Source: Legionella donaldsonii (GTDB taxonomy: Bacteria; Pseudomonadota; Gammaproteobacteria; Legionellales; Legionellaceae). From it: a stretch of DNA of 64,000 nucleotides. This document shows, piece by piece, positions 36,961-47,056 of the stretch (positions within the stretch are counted from its first letter, which is position 1; every line of letters starts with the position of its first letter). Both the position numbers and the translations under genes were made by a program. Below the pieces are notes generated by a model. The model saw only the letters and a program-made list of their open reading frames with translations, searched no databases and was not told the origin of the DNA. The DNA is taken from the NCBI RefSeq assembly GCF_900452385.1, contig NZ_UGOA01000001.1, positions 1,869,501 to 1,933,500 on the forward strand, given 5' to 3'.

Positions 36961-38622
36961 TTAACCCATTTTTCCCCAAGTATCTTTAAGACCTACAACG
37001 CGATGAAACGCACTAACCTTGTCGTTATTCAATTGATTGACGCAGTAATAACCCAAGCGCTCAAACTGAAAAACTTCTTCTAAAGACTGCTTAGCTAACG
37101 AAGGTTCGCAAAAAGCCTCTTGAACCTGTAAAGAATCATGATTGAGGAATTGCAGAAAATCCTCTTCCCGCGCAGGATTAGCGTCATTAAACAAGCGATC
37201 AAACTGGTAAATAGCGACTGGATGAGCTTGTTCACAGGATACCCAATGAATAACTCCTTTTATTTTTCGATCGGACGGATTTTTTCCCAAGGTATCTTCA
37301 TCATAGGTACATCGCAATTCGCTAATATTACCCTGCTCATCATGAACGACTTCCGTGCAGCGAATCACATAGGCATGTCTTAAACGAACTTCGGCTCCGG
37401 GAGATAGACGGAAATATTTTTTAGGAGGATCTTCCATAAAATCACTCCGTTCAATATAAATCTCTCTACTAAAAGGCAGAATACGATTTCCTGCTTGTGG
37501 ATCTTGTGGGTGAAATGGCGCTTCTAATTTTTCCACTTTGCCTTCTGGGTAGTTTTCAATGATCACTTTTAATGGCTCAACTACACAGAGGGCACGTTTT
37601 GCTGTTTTATTTAATTCATCCCGTACACACTCTTCGAGCAAAGACATATCAATGACTGAATCACTCCGTGAAATACCGATGATTTCACAGAATTGCCTAA
37701 GCGCTGCCGCAGGATAGCCTCGTTTGCGCATACCACGCAATGTTGGTAAACGCGGATCATCCCAGCCAGTAACAATTTTTTTCTCAACAAGCTCCCTGAG
37801 TTTACGTTTACTGGTGACTGTATGCGATAAATTAAGTCGGGCAAATTCAGTCTGCACCGGTTTTGCTGGAACTGGCAAATTATTTATAAACCAATCATAA
37901 AGTGGCCTGTGATCCTGAAACTCCAATGTACATAAGGAATGAGTTATTTTTTCCAAAGCATCTGATAGTGGATGGGCATAGTCATACATCGGATAAATAC
38001 ACCACTCATCCCCTGTGCGCTGATGATGGGCATGTCTTATCCGGTAAAGAACCGGATCACGCATATTAACATTACCTGCTTGCATATCGATGCGTGCACG
38101 TAATACATGGGCCCCATCGGCAAACTCACCGGCTTTCATCCGGGCAAACAAATCAAGATTTTCAGCAACTGAACGATTTCGATAGGGACTTTCACGGCCA
38201 GGCTCTTGTAAAGTACCACGGTAGGCTCGGATTTCTTCCATGCTTAAACTATCAACATAAGCCTTGCCTTGCTTGATTAAATCAACTGCGTAATCATACA
38301 ATTGCTGATAATAGTCAGAAGAGTGGGTCATCTCACACCATTTAAACCCTAACCACTTCACATCATCGATAATTGCATTAACAAACTCCTCTTCTTCCTT
38401 AATAGGATTCGTATCATCAAAACGCAAATAGCACCGTCCCGCAAATTCTTCAGCCAGGCCAAAATTCAAACAAATTGATTTGGCATGCCCTATATGCAAA
38501 TAACCATTAGGTTCTGGGGGAAAACGAGTTATAACATCCTGATGCTTGCCACTGGCTAGCTCTTCTGAAATCAACTGTCTAATAAAATGAGGTCTTTTTT
38601 CACTATTTTCGGTCATAATCAT
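36961..38622 (-). CDS. glnS: Glutaminyl-tRNA synthetase
   Basis: Class I synthetase charging tRNA-Gln. About 553 residues: FPPEPNGYLHIGHAKS contains the HIGH motif, the KMSKS-type loop is VTSKRKL, and the central LCTLEFQDHRPLYDW and DDPRLPTLRGMRKRGYP blocks match the GlnRS group rather than GluRS; a C-terminal anticodon-binding beta-barrel domain follows. The start is either 38622 (MIMTENSEK) or 38616 (MTENSEK); both lie immediately after the trpA stop. GAG upstream favours the first slightly. Confidence 0.96.
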   Translation of the reverse strand: MIMTENSEKRPHFIRQLISEELASGKHQDVITRFPPEPNGYLHIGHAKSICLNFGLAEEFAGRCYLRFDDTNPIKEEEEFVNAIIDDVKWLGFKWCEMTHSSDYYQQLYDYAVDLIKQGKAYVDSLSMEEIRAYRGTLQEPGRESPYRNRSVAENLDLFARMKAGEFADGAHVLRARIDMQAGNVNMRDPVLYRIRHAHHQRTGDEWCIYPMYDYAHPLSDALEKITHSLCTLEFQDHRPLYDWFINNLPVPAKPVQTEFARLNLSHTVTSKRKLRELVEKKIVTGWDDPRLPTLRGMRKRGYPAAALRQFCEIIGISRSDSVIDMSLLEECVRDELNKTAKRALCVVEPLKVIIENYPEGKVEKLEAPFHPQDPQAGNRILPFSREIYIERSDFMEDPPKKYFRLSPGAEVRLRHAYVIRCTEVVHDEQGNISELRCTYDEDTLGKNPSDRKIKGVIHWVSCEQAHPVAIYQFDRLFNDANPAREEDFLQFLNHDSLQVQEAFCEPSLAKQSLEEVFQFERLGYYCVNQLNNDKVSAFHRVVGLKDTWGKMG

Positions 38623-38623
38623 C

Positions 38624-39433
38624 TTACTCGTTATTATCCATCGCGCGCCGCATTGCATTTATCAAAGAAGCACCGGCAGCAGGTACATTATCGTTTGACT
38701 GATAGGCATTCAATAGTTGACTGATCAAAGCTGCTCCCACAATAACGCCGTCAGCAAATTGAGCAACTCCTGCTGCCATTGCAGCCGTTTTGATGCCAAA
38801 CCCTATCATTAAAGGTAGACTGGTCTGTGACTTCCGTTGCTGGTACTGCTCCCGAACAGATTGCAAATCAAAATTACTTGAGCCTGTAACCCCTTTTAAT
38901 GAAACGTAATATAGATAACCGCTACCATAGCGATTAATCATTTCCATACGCTCATTTGAAGTCGTTGGTGAACATAAATAAATACTATGTAAATTCTGAG
39001 CCTGCCAAAGAGGGGCAATTGCAGCACTTTCTTCTGGCGGTAAATCAACAAGAATTGTTCCATCAACACCAACTTGTTTAGCTCGCTGAGCAAATTGCTC
39101 ATAACCATATTGCTCTATGGGATTGACGTATCCCATCAACACGATTGGCGTTTGTTTATCCTGTTCACGGAATTTTTCGACCATCGCCAATACATCGTCA
39201 CAGCTAATATCATAGCTCAAAGCGCGCTCCATAGCAGCTTGGATCACAGGACCTTCGGCCATAGGATCAGAAAAGGGAATACCTATTTCAAGAACGTCAG
39301 CACCTGCTTTTACTAATTCATGCATCAAAGGGACAGTCAACTCAGGGTGAAGGTCGCCGGCTGTAATATACGGGCTTAACATTTTTTTGCCGCTAACCCG
39401 CAATTGCTCTAATGTTATGTCAATTCGATTCAT
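38624..39433 (-). CDS. trpA: Tryptophan synthase alpha chain
   Basis: Cleaves indole-3-glycerol phosphate to indole and glyceraldehyde-3-phosphate. 269-residue TIM barrel. The catalytic Glu is in DVLEIGIPFSDPMAEGP, with the second catalytic Asp in GTILVDLPPEES; the phosphate-binding GFGIK follows near residue 210. It follows trpB by 25 bp and its stop nearly touches the glnS start. Confidence 0.97.
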   Translation of the reverse strand: MNRIDITLEQLRVSGKKMLSPYITAGDLHPELTVPLMHELVKAGADVLEIGIPFSDPMAEGPVIQAAMERALSYDISCDDVLAMVEKFREQDKQTPIVLMGYVNPIEQYGYEQFAQRAKQVGVDGTILVDLPPEESAAIAPLWQAQNLHSIYLCSPTTSNERMEMINRYGSGYLYYVSLKGVTGSSNFDLQSVREQYQQRKSQTSLPLMIGFGIKTAAMAAGVAQFADGVIVGAALISQLLNAYQSNDNVPAAGASLINAMRRAMDNNE

Positions 39434-39458
39434 AGATTACCTTCAATTTTATGCTGAC

Positions 39459-40658
39459 TTACACTGATAAACCATCAATACTGGCAACTGTATGCATATC
39501 CTTATCACCACGACCAGATAAATTAACCACAATACTCTGTTGCGCTGACATCGTTTTTGCAAGCTTCATCGCATAAGCTACTGCATGACTAGATTCTAAA
39601 GCGGGAATGATACCCTCTACCCTGGTTAATGTGCGGAAAGCATCCAGAGCTTCATCATCATTAATTGCAACATATTGTACCCGTCCACTATCTTTAAGGT
39701 AGGCATGTTCTGGCCCTACACCGGGATAATCAAGTCCAGCAGATATTGAATGAGTGTCTTTTATTTGACCGTGTTCATCACAAAGTAAATAGGTGCGATT
39801 GCCATGCAAAACACCTGGTTTTCCCGCAATGAGAGAAGCAGCATGCTCGCCCGTTTCAAGCCCTTTTCCTCCAGCTTCTACTCCGTAAATAGCTACAGAT
39901 TGATCGCCCAGGAAGGGATAAAACAAGCCAATAGCATTAGAGCCCCCGCCAACACAAGCAACCAAAGCATCAGGCAATTGACCTGTTTTTTCTATAATTT
40001 GCGCTCTCGCCTCTTCGCCGATTATTGCCTGGAAATCCCTTACCATCTGTGGATAAGGATGGGGACCTGCTACTGTACCAATAATATAAAAAGTATCATC
40101 TATGTTAGAGACCCAATCACGCATGGCTTCATTAAGAGCATCCTTCAAAGTTTTTGACCCGGCAGTTACCGGCACAACCTCGGCTCCCAACAATTTCATT
40201 CTATAGACGTTACTCGCCTGGCGTTTAATATCCTCTGAGCCCATGTAAACAACGCATCTAAGACCAAGTTTGGCAGCCACTGTTGCTGACGCCACTCCAT
40301 GCTGGCCTGCACCCGTCTCGGCAATAATCCGAGTTTTTCCCATCCGCTTGGCAAGCAAAGCTTGTCCAACCGTATTGTTAATCTTATGCGCACCAGTGTG
40401 ATTCAAATCTTCACGCTTTAAATAAATTTGTGCACCACCTATTTTTAAACTGAGGTGCTCGGCGTGATAAAGCGGTGTCGGACGTCCCACGTAATCCTGT
40501 AACTCAGCTCTTAATTCCGCTAAAAATTGAGCATCATATCGATAGTGCTCATACGCTTTTTGTAATTGTTCTAAAGCATGCACTAGAGTATCTGCTACAA
40601 ACATTCCACCATAAGGCCCAAAATGGCCATGATTGTCTGGAAGCTCTTTTTCAATCAT
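39459..40658 (-). CDS. trpB: Tryptophan synthase beta chain
   Basis: PLP enzyme joining indole and serine to form tryptophan. 399 residues; the PLP lysine is in [20 protein letters not shown], the phosphate site in [13 protein letters not shown], and [12 protein letters not shown] is the conserved substrate loop. Its ATG overlaps the trpF stop by 4 bp, indicating translational coupling. Confidence 0.98.
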   Translation of the reverse strand: MIEKELPDNHGHFGPYGGMFVADTLVHALEQLQKAYEHYRYDAQFLAELRAELQDYVGRPTPLYHAEHLSLKIGGAQIYLKREDLNHTGAHKINNTVGQALLAKRMGKTRIIAETGAGQHGVASATVAAKLGLRCVVYMGSEDIKRQASNVYRMKLLGAEVVPVTAGSKTLKDALNEAMRDWVSNIDDTFYIIGTVAGPHPYPQMVRDFQAIIGEEARAQIIEKTGQLPDALVACVGGGSNAIGLFYPFLGDQSVAIYGVEAGGKGLETGEHAASLIAGKPGVLHGNRTYLLCDEHGQIKDTHSISAGLDYPGVGPEHAYLKDSGRVQYVAINDDEALDAFRTLTRVEGIIPALESSHAVAYAMKLAKTMSAQQSIVVNLSGRGDKDMHTVASIDGLSV

Positions 40659-41281
40659 TTTTTACCCCATAATGCATTAACAAACTGGCTCATTTTGCCG
40701 TGATCCTTGACACCTGCTGATATCTCAACCCCGCTGCAAACATCAACTGCATAAGGTGAATACAAGTTTACAGCTTGCGCAACATTAGCCGCATTGAGGC
40801 CTCCTGCTAAAATAAGTGGCTTCTGCAGATTTTTTGGTATTAACTCCCAATCAAATACTTCGCCAGTACCACCATGTTGTATCGACGGTGTATCCAAAAG
40901 AATAGCGGCTGCATTCTCATGTTGGGCAACCAAATGCTCAATAGCCTGTGTAGATGTTGCCTGGATAGCCTTAATATACGGTTTTTTGAATTGACTACAA
41001 AACTCAGGAGATTCCTCACCATGAAACTGCAGCCATTGAATTGGTAATTCGCTGATAATTTCATCAACCTGCGCCAAGGTAGGATTTACCAATACCGCAA
41101 CGACATCAACGAAAACCGGATGCTTGGCTAACAACTTCTTTGCTTGCGCAATTGAAATAAAGCGTGCACTTTTAGAATAAAAAATTAAACCAATAGCATC
41201 AACACCCAAAGCAATAGCCTGGGCTATATCTCTTTCCTGAGTCATCCCGCAGATTTTAATTCTTACCCTATCCCGAATCAA
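40655..41281 (-). CDS. trpF: Phosphoribosylanthranilate isomerase
   Basis: Amadori isomerase of tryptophan synthesis, 208 residues. [10 protein letters not shown] holds the catalytic Cys, [10 protein letters not shown] and [12 protein letters not shown] are family blocks, and the second catalytic Asp is in AILLDTPS. The gene begins with TTG directly after the truA stop (TAATTG arrangement), supported by GGGAG about 6 bases upstream inside truA; no ATG occurs before the catalytic motif. Other trp genes (trpE, G, D, C) are not in the window. Confidence 0.94.
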   Translation of the reverse strand: MIRDRVRIKICGMTQERDIAQAIALGVDAIGLIFYSKSARFISIAQAKKLLAKHPVFVDVVAVLVNPTLAQVDEIISELPIQWLQFHGEESPEFCSQFKKPYIKAIQATSTQAIEHLVAQHENAAAILLDTPSIQHGGTGEVFDWELIPKNLQKPLILAGGLNAANVAQAVNLYSPYAVDVCSGVEISAGVKDHGKMSQFVNALWGKK

Positions 41282-42070
41282 TTAACGCTCCCACAGAAAT
41301 AAAGGTCCAGGATTTCCTTCGATTACCCCGAATTCTTTGGGATAAGTAACCGCAACCAGATATAACCCATAAGGCGGTGCCGTTTCAGCGCCAAGGCGCC
41401 GATCTTTTGCCTGTAGCACTTCGTTTACCCAGGGAATTGGTCTTTTTCCTGAGCCAACAGCAATTAAAACACCCGCTATATTCCTCACCATATGATGCAA
41501 AAAGGCATTTGCAGTAATGTCAATCATTACCAAATCACCATTGCGCTTTACCTGTAAATGATGAACATTGCGCATTGGTGTCTTGGATTGGCATTCTACA
41601 GAACGGAAAGAAGTATAATCATTTTCACCAATCAAATGTTGACCCGCTTCCTGCATCGCACGGTGATCCAGTTGGCGATATTGCCAAGTCACACTACTAC
41701 GCATAAGCGCTGGGCGAATCGGTGAATTATAGATGATGTACCGATACCGTCGTGATAGAGCAGAATAACGAGCATGAAAATCCTCAGGCATTTCTCGTCC
41801 CCACTTCACACATACATCTTTGGGGAGAAAAGAGTTTGCACCATGAATCCAGGAACGAATTGTTCTCTCTTTTTCACAATCAAAATGAATAATCTGATTG
41901 GTAGCATGAACACCCGTATCAGTTCTACCCGCACAGACAATACCGATTTCTTGATCGGCCACTTTAGCTAAAGCCTGCTCCAATACCAATTGCACCGTGC
42001 GCAGGCCTGTTTGCGCTTGCCAGCCATGATACTGGCTACCATCGTATTCAACCCCTAAGGCAATACGCAT
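41282..42070 (-). CDS. truA: tRNA pseudouridine synthase A
   Basis: Modifies U38-40 in the anticodon arm of many tRNAs. 262 residues from the ATG at 42070: GVEYDGSQYHGWQAQ at the N-terminus, the catalytic Asp in CAGRTDTGVHATNQ, and FLHHMVRNIAGVLIAVG. The frame extends twelve codons upstream, but family alignment begins at MRIALGVEY. It is the first gene of the truA-trpFBA-glnS-cysS operon. Confidence 0.96.
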   Translation of the reverse strand: MRIALGVEYDGSQYHGWQAQTGLRTVQLVLEQALAKVADQEIGIVCAGRTDTGVHATNQIIHFDCEKERTIRSWIHGANSFLPKDVCVKWGREMPEDFHARYSALSRRYRYIIYNSPIRPALMRSSVTWQYRQLDHRAMQEAGQHLIGENDYTSFRSVECQSKTPMRNVHHLQVKRNGDLVMIDITANAFLHHMVRNIAGVLIAVGSGKRPIPWVNEVLQAKDRRLGAETAPPYGLYLVAVTYPKEFGVIEGNPGPLFLWER

Positions 42071-42145
42071 TCGCTTTTCCCGCTGAAAACGGCCAATGTA
42101 TAACACCAGAACACATTTGTCTAGGGTATGAGTAAGTCTCAGAGC

Positions 42146-42227
42146 GTGTTAATTAACTCTACTAAAAATGAACACTGATAACCATTTCCTGCAGCTATTG
42201 TTCTATTTTTAGCGAATTAATTAACAC
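42146..42227. repeat. 82-bp imperfect palindrome upstream of truA and folD
   Basis: Arm 42146-42174 (starting GTGTTAATTAA) faces arm 42199-42227 (ending TTAATTAACAC). About 25 of 29 positions pair, with a 24-base loop. It lies in the 236-bp divergent gap between truA and folD and would form a long AT-rich hairpin in RNA or DNA. Confidence 0.75.
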
Positions 42228-42306
42228 GATCGCATTAACCTGGGATGATTGCATAAGTGGCCTTGCTATTTCATAATGCCATGCAAATTTATTCTTATCG
42301 CATAAC

Positions 42307-43167
42307 ATGACCGCATCTCTATTAGACGGCAAATTGGTTGCTGCACAATGTAAAAGTGAAATTAAATCGATCGTGCAGGCCAGGCAAGCTAAAGGCTTAC
42401 GCGCCCCTGGATTAGCGGTAGTCCTGGTAGGTGATGACCCTGCATCCAGTATTTATGTTGCCAATAAGCGCAAGGCCTGCTTGGAAGTAGGTATCAATTC
42501 GTATGCCTATGATTTGCCAGAAAATACTACTGAAATAACGTTGCTTAATTTAATTGAAGAATTAAATCAATCTCCTGAAGTCGATGGTATTTTAGTGCAA
42601 TTGCCATTACCTGAAAGAATCGATAGTAATAAGATTATAGAGTGCATTAATCCTGAAAAAGATGTCGATGGCTTCCACCCCTATAACGTTGGCCGTCTTA
42701 CCCAACGCAATCCCCTGCTAAGACCTTGTACGCCCTACGGCATTATTAATTTACTGAAGTTTTACCAAATATCTCTTTCCGGCAAACATACCGTTGTCAT
42801 TGGTGCATCGAATATCGTGGGTCGTCCAATGGCAATGGAATTTCTTCTGGCTGGTGCTACTGTGACTATCTGTCATCGTTTTACCCAAAATTTAGAACAG
42901 TATGTAAAAATAGCTGATTTAATAGTAGTTGCGGCAGGTGTTCTTGATGTCATCAATGTGGACTGGTTGAATGCTCAGCAAGTAATTATCGATGTGGGTA
43001 TTCATCGCTTAGCTGATGCTACAATCCGCGGTGATGTGGATTTTCAACGGGCCAAAGACAAGGTCGCCTGGATAACGCCTGTCCCTGGCGGAGTGGGTCC
43101 TATGACTATTGCCATGTTATTACAAAACACAGTCAATGCAGCTAATCAACTTAATCCTCTGAGTTAG
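42307..43167 (+). CDS. folD: Bifunctional methylenetetrahydrofolate dehydrogenase/cyclohydrolase
   Basis: Interconverts one-carbon folates (5,10-methylene to 10-formyl-THF). 286 residues, normal length. Catalytic Lys is in [13 protein letters not shown], family blocks are [12 protein letters not shown] and [11 protein letters not shown], and the NADP site is [31 protein letters not shown] closes the domain. The ATG lacks a clear ribosome binding site. It is divergent from truA. Confidence 0.97.
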   Translation: MTASLLDGKLVAAQCKSEIKSIVQARQAKGLRAPGLAVVLVGDDPASSIYVANKRKACLEVGINSYAYDLPENTTEITLLNLIEELNQSPEVDGILVQLPLPERIDSNKIIECINPEKDVDGFHPYNVGRLTQRNPLLRPCTPYGIINLLKFYQISLSGKHTVVIGASNIVGRPMAMEFLLAGATVTICHRFTQNLEQYVKIADLIVVAAGVLDVINVDWLNAQQVIIDVGIHRLADATIRGDVDFQRAKDKVAWITPVPGGVGPMTIAMLLQNTVNAANQLNPLS

Positions 43168-43192
43168 GCTATTGGATTGTTAGTTATAGATC

Positions 43193-43390
43193 TCAACGTT
43201 CGACATCATCCCAGTCGAAGTCTGTATCCCATTCCTCTTCGAGCTCTTCTTTTAAACGTTTGCGCTCCAGCTTTTCTTCCAGCATTTTGCGCACTCGTTT
43301 TTTATGGCTTAATTGCTCCACTTCTTCTTCATCATAAGAATATTCTGTAAAAGAGTGATTCTCATCATCATATTCTCTTGGCAAACTCAT
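43193..43390 (-). CDS. Small acidic coiled protein, PA3496-like
   Basis: A 65-residue, highly charged protein: an acidic N-terminus (DDENHSFTEYSYDEEE), a basic central helix (KKRVRKMLEEKLERKRLKEE), and an acidic Trp-containing end. This layout resembles the small PA3496 family of gammaproteobacteria, whose function is unsettled. The ATG at 43390 has GGAGG 6 bases upstream; the upstream ATG at 43402 lies within that site. It converges with folD. Confidence 0.7.
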   Translation of the reverse strand: MSLPREYDDENHSFTEYSYDEEEVEQLSHKKRVRKMLEEKLERKRLKEELEEEWDTDFDWDDVER

Positions 43391-43618
43391 AACAGCCTCC
43401 ATTTTCGCCTCTTTCCACCCTAAGTATAGTGCAAAATAGTTAGAGTAATTTTTACCAATAGAGGACTTAGGCTATAAAATTGGCTCCATTAGGTAACCAT
43501 TCCTACCGTTGGACTATTATTAGAAAACCTAAAGCTAATACTGAAAAAATCATCACAGGATTGGATTAGCGATCACATAAGGCTATACTTCGGCATCTTC
43601 TTTTAGTTAAGTTCCTTT

Positions 43619-44446
43619 ATGCTGAGTTATCAACACGGATATCATGCAGGCAATTTTGCCGATGTTATCAAACATCTCACCTTGTCACGCCTTATCAATT
43701 ACATGATTGGTAAAGAAAAACCGATTTTTTATTTGGAAACTCATTCTGGCCGAGGAATGTATGATTTGCATGACAACCAGGCTGCTAAAACGGGTGAATA
43801 TCTTCAGGGCATTCATTTATTGTGGGAGCATAAAAAGCAATTTTCACCACTGTTCACTCCTTATTTACACTCTATTAATAAGATTAATCAATCCGGTGAA
43901 TTACGCTTCTATCCCGGCTCACCTTGTCTGGCTATTGATCTTTTACGTCCACAAGATAGATTATTTTGTTGCGAATTGCATCCTCGCGAATTCGAGCATT
44001 TAGAATCTTTGCCTCATTACGGTAAACGGGTATTTGTCAGCCATGAAGATGGGATAGCAAGCCTTCATGCTTCACTCCCACCGACAGAACGCCGTGGCTT
44101 AATTTTTATTGACCCTTCTTATGAGGTTAAAACAGATTATAAGCTAATACCTCAGGCTCTAAAATCAGCGTATCGTCGTTTTTCTACTGGTGTCTTTTGC
44201 CTTTGGTATCCCATAGTGGACAAACGCTTACATGAACAATTGTTGCGAGGATTAAAGGCAATCGAAGTAAACAGCTCATTGCATCTTGAGTTTTATTTAA
44301 CAAGTGCTATCCAATCGGGTATGACAGGTTGCGGTTTATGGGTTATTAATCCTCCTTACGTTCTCGCTGAAGAAATGAAAATTATCCTGCAGCAATTACG
44401 TGGATTTTTTAATCCGGGTATTTCTTCTTTTATCGTTGAAAGTTGA
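43619..44446 (+). CDS. rlmJ: 23S rRNA (adenine2030-N6)-methyltransferase
   Basis: SAM-dependent methyltransferase acting on A2030 of 23S rRNA. 275 residues beginning LSYQHGYHAGNFADVIKH, the RlmJ signature, with the FYLETHSGRGMYDL motif I, and the catalytic D-P-x-Y in IFIDPSYEVKTDY. Length is normal. It is the first gene of a plus-strand run with gloB and mltD. Confidence 0.96.
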   Translation: MLSYQHGYHAGNFADVIKHLTLSRLINYMIGKEKPIFYLETHSGRGMYDLHDNQAAKTGEYLQGIHLLWEHKKQFSPLFTPYLHSINKINQSGELRFYPGSPCLAIDLLRPQDRLFCCELHPREFEHLESLPHYGKRVFVSHEDGIASLHASLPPTERRGLIFIDPSYEVKTDYKLIPQALKSAYRRFSTGVFCLWYPIVDKRLHEQLLRGLKAIEVNSSLHLEFYLTSAIQSGMTGCGLWVINPPYVLAEEMKIILQQLRGFFNPGISSFIVES

Positions 44447-44489
44447 GTTATTTACTCTAGACTAAACATAGAGCGAAAAGGAGTTTGCA

Positions 44490-45254
44490 ATGAAAATTCT
44501 ACCTATTCCCGCCTTTAACGATAATTACATCTGGCTATTAATTAATGAAGAAGAGCAAACCGCTATTTGTGTCGACCCTGGTGACGCTAACCCAGTCCTG
44601 GCCTTCCTGGAACAAGAAGAACTTAAACTAAAGGCTATTTTGTTAACTCATCATCACTATGATCATACCGACGGTGTTAACGAGCTTATCAATACCTATC
44701 CTGGAATCGCTATCTATGGCCCTAAAGACTCTCGCATACCCCAAGTGAATCACATCCTCCAAGACGGTGATCTGCTGCCCCTCCCTCCCTATCATTTCCG
44801 AGTCCTAAGTACTCCCGGCCATACAGCAACTCATATTAGTCTGTATGAGCCAGAATTTGGTTTGTTATTTTGCGGTGATACCCTATTTTCCGCCGGTTGT
44901 GGTCGAGTATTTGACGGGACTATAGAGGATTTATTTGCTTCTCTGCAAAAACTCAAAGCCTTACCAGATATTACACAGATATATTGTGCTCACGAATATA
45001 CACGCCGCAATCTTCGTTTTGCAGCGACTGTAGAACCCGACAATTTAGCTATTCGCCAACATGCACATCGTTTAATGGCAAAAGAAAATCAGCGCTCTTT
45101 ACCTTCCAATATTGGTCTCGAAAAAGAAATCAACCCCTTTTTCCGTACTCACCTGGAGAGTATGCAAAATTATGTGGCACTAAAAGGCAATAAAAATAAG
45201 GATCCTATGTCAGTATTTAAACAATTGAGAGCCGATAAAGACAACTTTTCTTAG
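44490..45254 (+). CDS. gloB: Hydroxyacylglutathione hydrolase (glyoxalase II)
   Basis: Second step of methylglyoxal detoxification: S-lactoylglutathione to D-lactate and glutathione. 254 residues, metallo-beta-lactamase fold with the dinuclear metal motif LTHHHYDHTDG, further ligands in STPGHTATH and FCGDTLFSAGCGRVF, and YCAHEYT. The C-terminal substrate domain ends with the DPMSVFKQLRADKD signature. AAGGAG lies 8 bases upstream of the ATG. Confidence 0.97.
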   Translation: MKILPIPAFNDNYIWLLINEEEQTAICVDPGDANPVLAFLEQEELKLKAILLTHHHYDHTDGVNELINTYPGIAIYGPKDSRIPQVNHILQDGDLLPLPPYHFRVLSTPGHTATHISLYEPEFGLLFCGDTLFSAGCGRVFDGTIEDLFASLQKLKALPDITQIYCAHEYTRRNLRFAATVEPDNLAIRQHAHRLMAKENQRSLPSNIGLEKEINPFFRTHLESMQNYVALKGNKNKDPMSVFKQLRADKDNFS

Positions 45255-45365
45255 CAATTAGAGTTAATTTAAACCTTTTAGGTTGATGTAAGAACAAAAA
45301 GGGTTTCTTGCCGGGATTTTATTTAGTACACTGTCCAGCCATTAATTCATAATAGGCTGTCACAT

Positions 45366-45395
45366 TGAAGTTTAGACCAATGAAGTTTAGACCAA
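45366..45395 (+). repeat. 15-bp perfect tandem duplication at the mltD start
   Basis: TGAAGTTTAGACCAA occurs twice with no gap, in frame, duplicating the first five codons (M/L-K-F-R-P). It looks like a recent slippage event. Confidence 0.85.
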
Positions 45396-46801
45396 TTAAT
45401 CTTTTTAGGTGTTTCCTTTTACTAACCAGTTCCTATCTGTTTTCTAATATTGTTTATGCAGCACCCAATGTCTGGGATGTATTGCGTAGTCAATTCGCCT
45501 TAAACCATGAAGTAACACAACCTGAGGTTCAAACACAATTACGTTGGCTGGTTTCGCATCCAAGCTATCTGCAAAAACTAGCTCGATCAGAACCTTATAT
45601 TTATCATATTGTGACTGAAATTAAAAAAAGAAGAATGCCTGGTGAGATTGCTTTATTACCCATGATTGAGAGTGCTTATGATCCCTTTGCTTACTCCGGA
45701 GCTGGAGCTGCAGGTCTGTGGCAATTAATGCCAGGCACAGGGAATAATCTTGGTCTTAAACAGGATTGGTGGTTTGATGGTCGCCGTAGTATTCGTCCCT
45801 CAACTGATGCAGCCCTCAATTACCTGACCTATCTCAATAAATATTTTAATGGCAATTGGATACTTGCTATTGCCGCTTACGATTCCGGTGAAGGAACCGT
45901 TGCACGCGCTATCAAAAACAGTCGCCAATACTCGCGAAATATCAGCTTCTGGACTTTACCCGTTCCACAAGAAACGAAAGCCTATGTGCCACGCTTGCTT
46001 GCCCTCGCTGAGATCATTAAATACCCACAGCGCTACCGTATAACCCTGCCTGATATTCCTCATGTTCCCTACTTTGAGGAAGTTAATATAGGTAGCCAAA
46101 TTGATTTGAATCATGCAGCGAAGCTCGCGGGTATTTCCTACAAGGATTTAATTAAATTAAATCCAGGATTTAACCGTTGGACCACAGCACCTTACAAGCC
46201 GTTCAACCTTCTTATTCCAGCCGATAAAGTAGCTCATTTTAATCGTAATCTGGCCAATGTGCCGGAAGAAAAACGAGTCAGCTGGACACGACACCAAGTG
46301 TCCGGAGGTGATAATTTAGGTTCTATTGCCCGTAGATATTTCACTACTGTCAAATTAATTCGAGAACTTAATCAGCTAAAATCAGATAAATTAAAATTGG
46401 GACAATACGTGTTAATACCGAGTACAAAAAACACAACCGTTGCTGCTGCTAAAAAACCTGTGCCCCCTATCACTGATCAACCAGCAACTGCGCAAAGCTA
46501 TAAAGTTCTCCATATTGTTCAAACAGGCGATACCTATCAATCATTAGAGAAAAAATACAATGTTTCAGCAGCTAACATTCGGCTTTGGAACCATATTAAA
46601 GGGAAAACCCCACTAAAAACTGGCTCACAATTAACACTATGGAAAACCACAGTAAAATATGGTGTTTATATTGTTAAAGCAGGCGATAATTTGAGTAGTA
46701 TTGCGAAACGTAATAACACCAAAGTTGCAGTCTTAACCAGATTAAACCCCTCTATTAACAAAAGACTGCTGCGCCCCGGACAAAAACTGGTGATTGGTTA
46801 A
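45380..46801 (+). CDS. mltD: Membrane-bound lytic murein transglycosylase D
   Basis: Cleaves peptidoglycan glycan strands, with LysM modules for binding. 473 residues: signal peptide ending near VYA, an SLT domain with the catalytic Glu in PMIESAYDPFAYSGAGAAG and GLWQLMPGTG, and three C-terminal LysM repeats (starting near HQVSGGDNLGS, HIVQTGDTYQS and YIVKAGDNLSS). No lipobox is seen, unlike E. coli MltD. The start region is duplicated: 15 bp (TGAAGTTTAGACCAA) occur twice in tandem at 45366-45395, giving TTG (45365) and ATG (45380) alternatives; ATG is chosen. Confidence 0.94.
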   Translation: MKFRPINLFRCFLLLTSSYLFSNIVYAAPNVWDVLRSQFALNHEVTQPEVQTQLRWLVSHPSYLQKLARSEPYIYHIVTEIKKRRMPGEIALLPMIESAYDPFAYSGAGAAGLWQLMPGTGNNLGLKQDWWFDGRRSIRPSTDAALNYLTYLNKYFNGNWILAIAAYDSGEGTVARAIKNSRQYSRNISFWTLPVPQETKAYVPRLLALAEIIKYPQRYRITLPDIPHVPYFEEVNIGSQIDLNHAAKLAGISYKDLIKLNPGFNRWTTAPYKPFNLLIPADKVAHFNRNLANVPEEKRVSWTRHQVSGGDNLGSIARRYFTTVKLIRELNQLKSDKLKLGQYVLIPSTKNTTVAAAKKPVPPITDQPATAQSYKVLHIVQTGDTYQSLEKKYNVSAANIRLWNHIKGKTPLKTGSQLTLWKTTVKYGVYIVKAGDNLSSIAKRNNTKVAVLTRLNPSINKRLLRPGQKLVIG

Positions 46802-47056
46802 TTCTTTTTACTGTATCTACTGAATCAGTACCCTAGGGAAATAAGAACTCGAATAGCCTGTCAGTTCCAGCAAGTACAACACTGAGATCTCTTTTTCGAC
46901 TTTTGTCGTGATAAAGGAGAGTGTCAATCAGCAAAGCTAAGGCTCTGTCTCTCCAGAGAAGGTTAATTACAAATAAATACAACAAAGTTAGAGGTGCATG
47001 AGAGTTACAAATCCTGTGTTATACTTATTGGAATGTTGGAAATTAACAAAAACACC

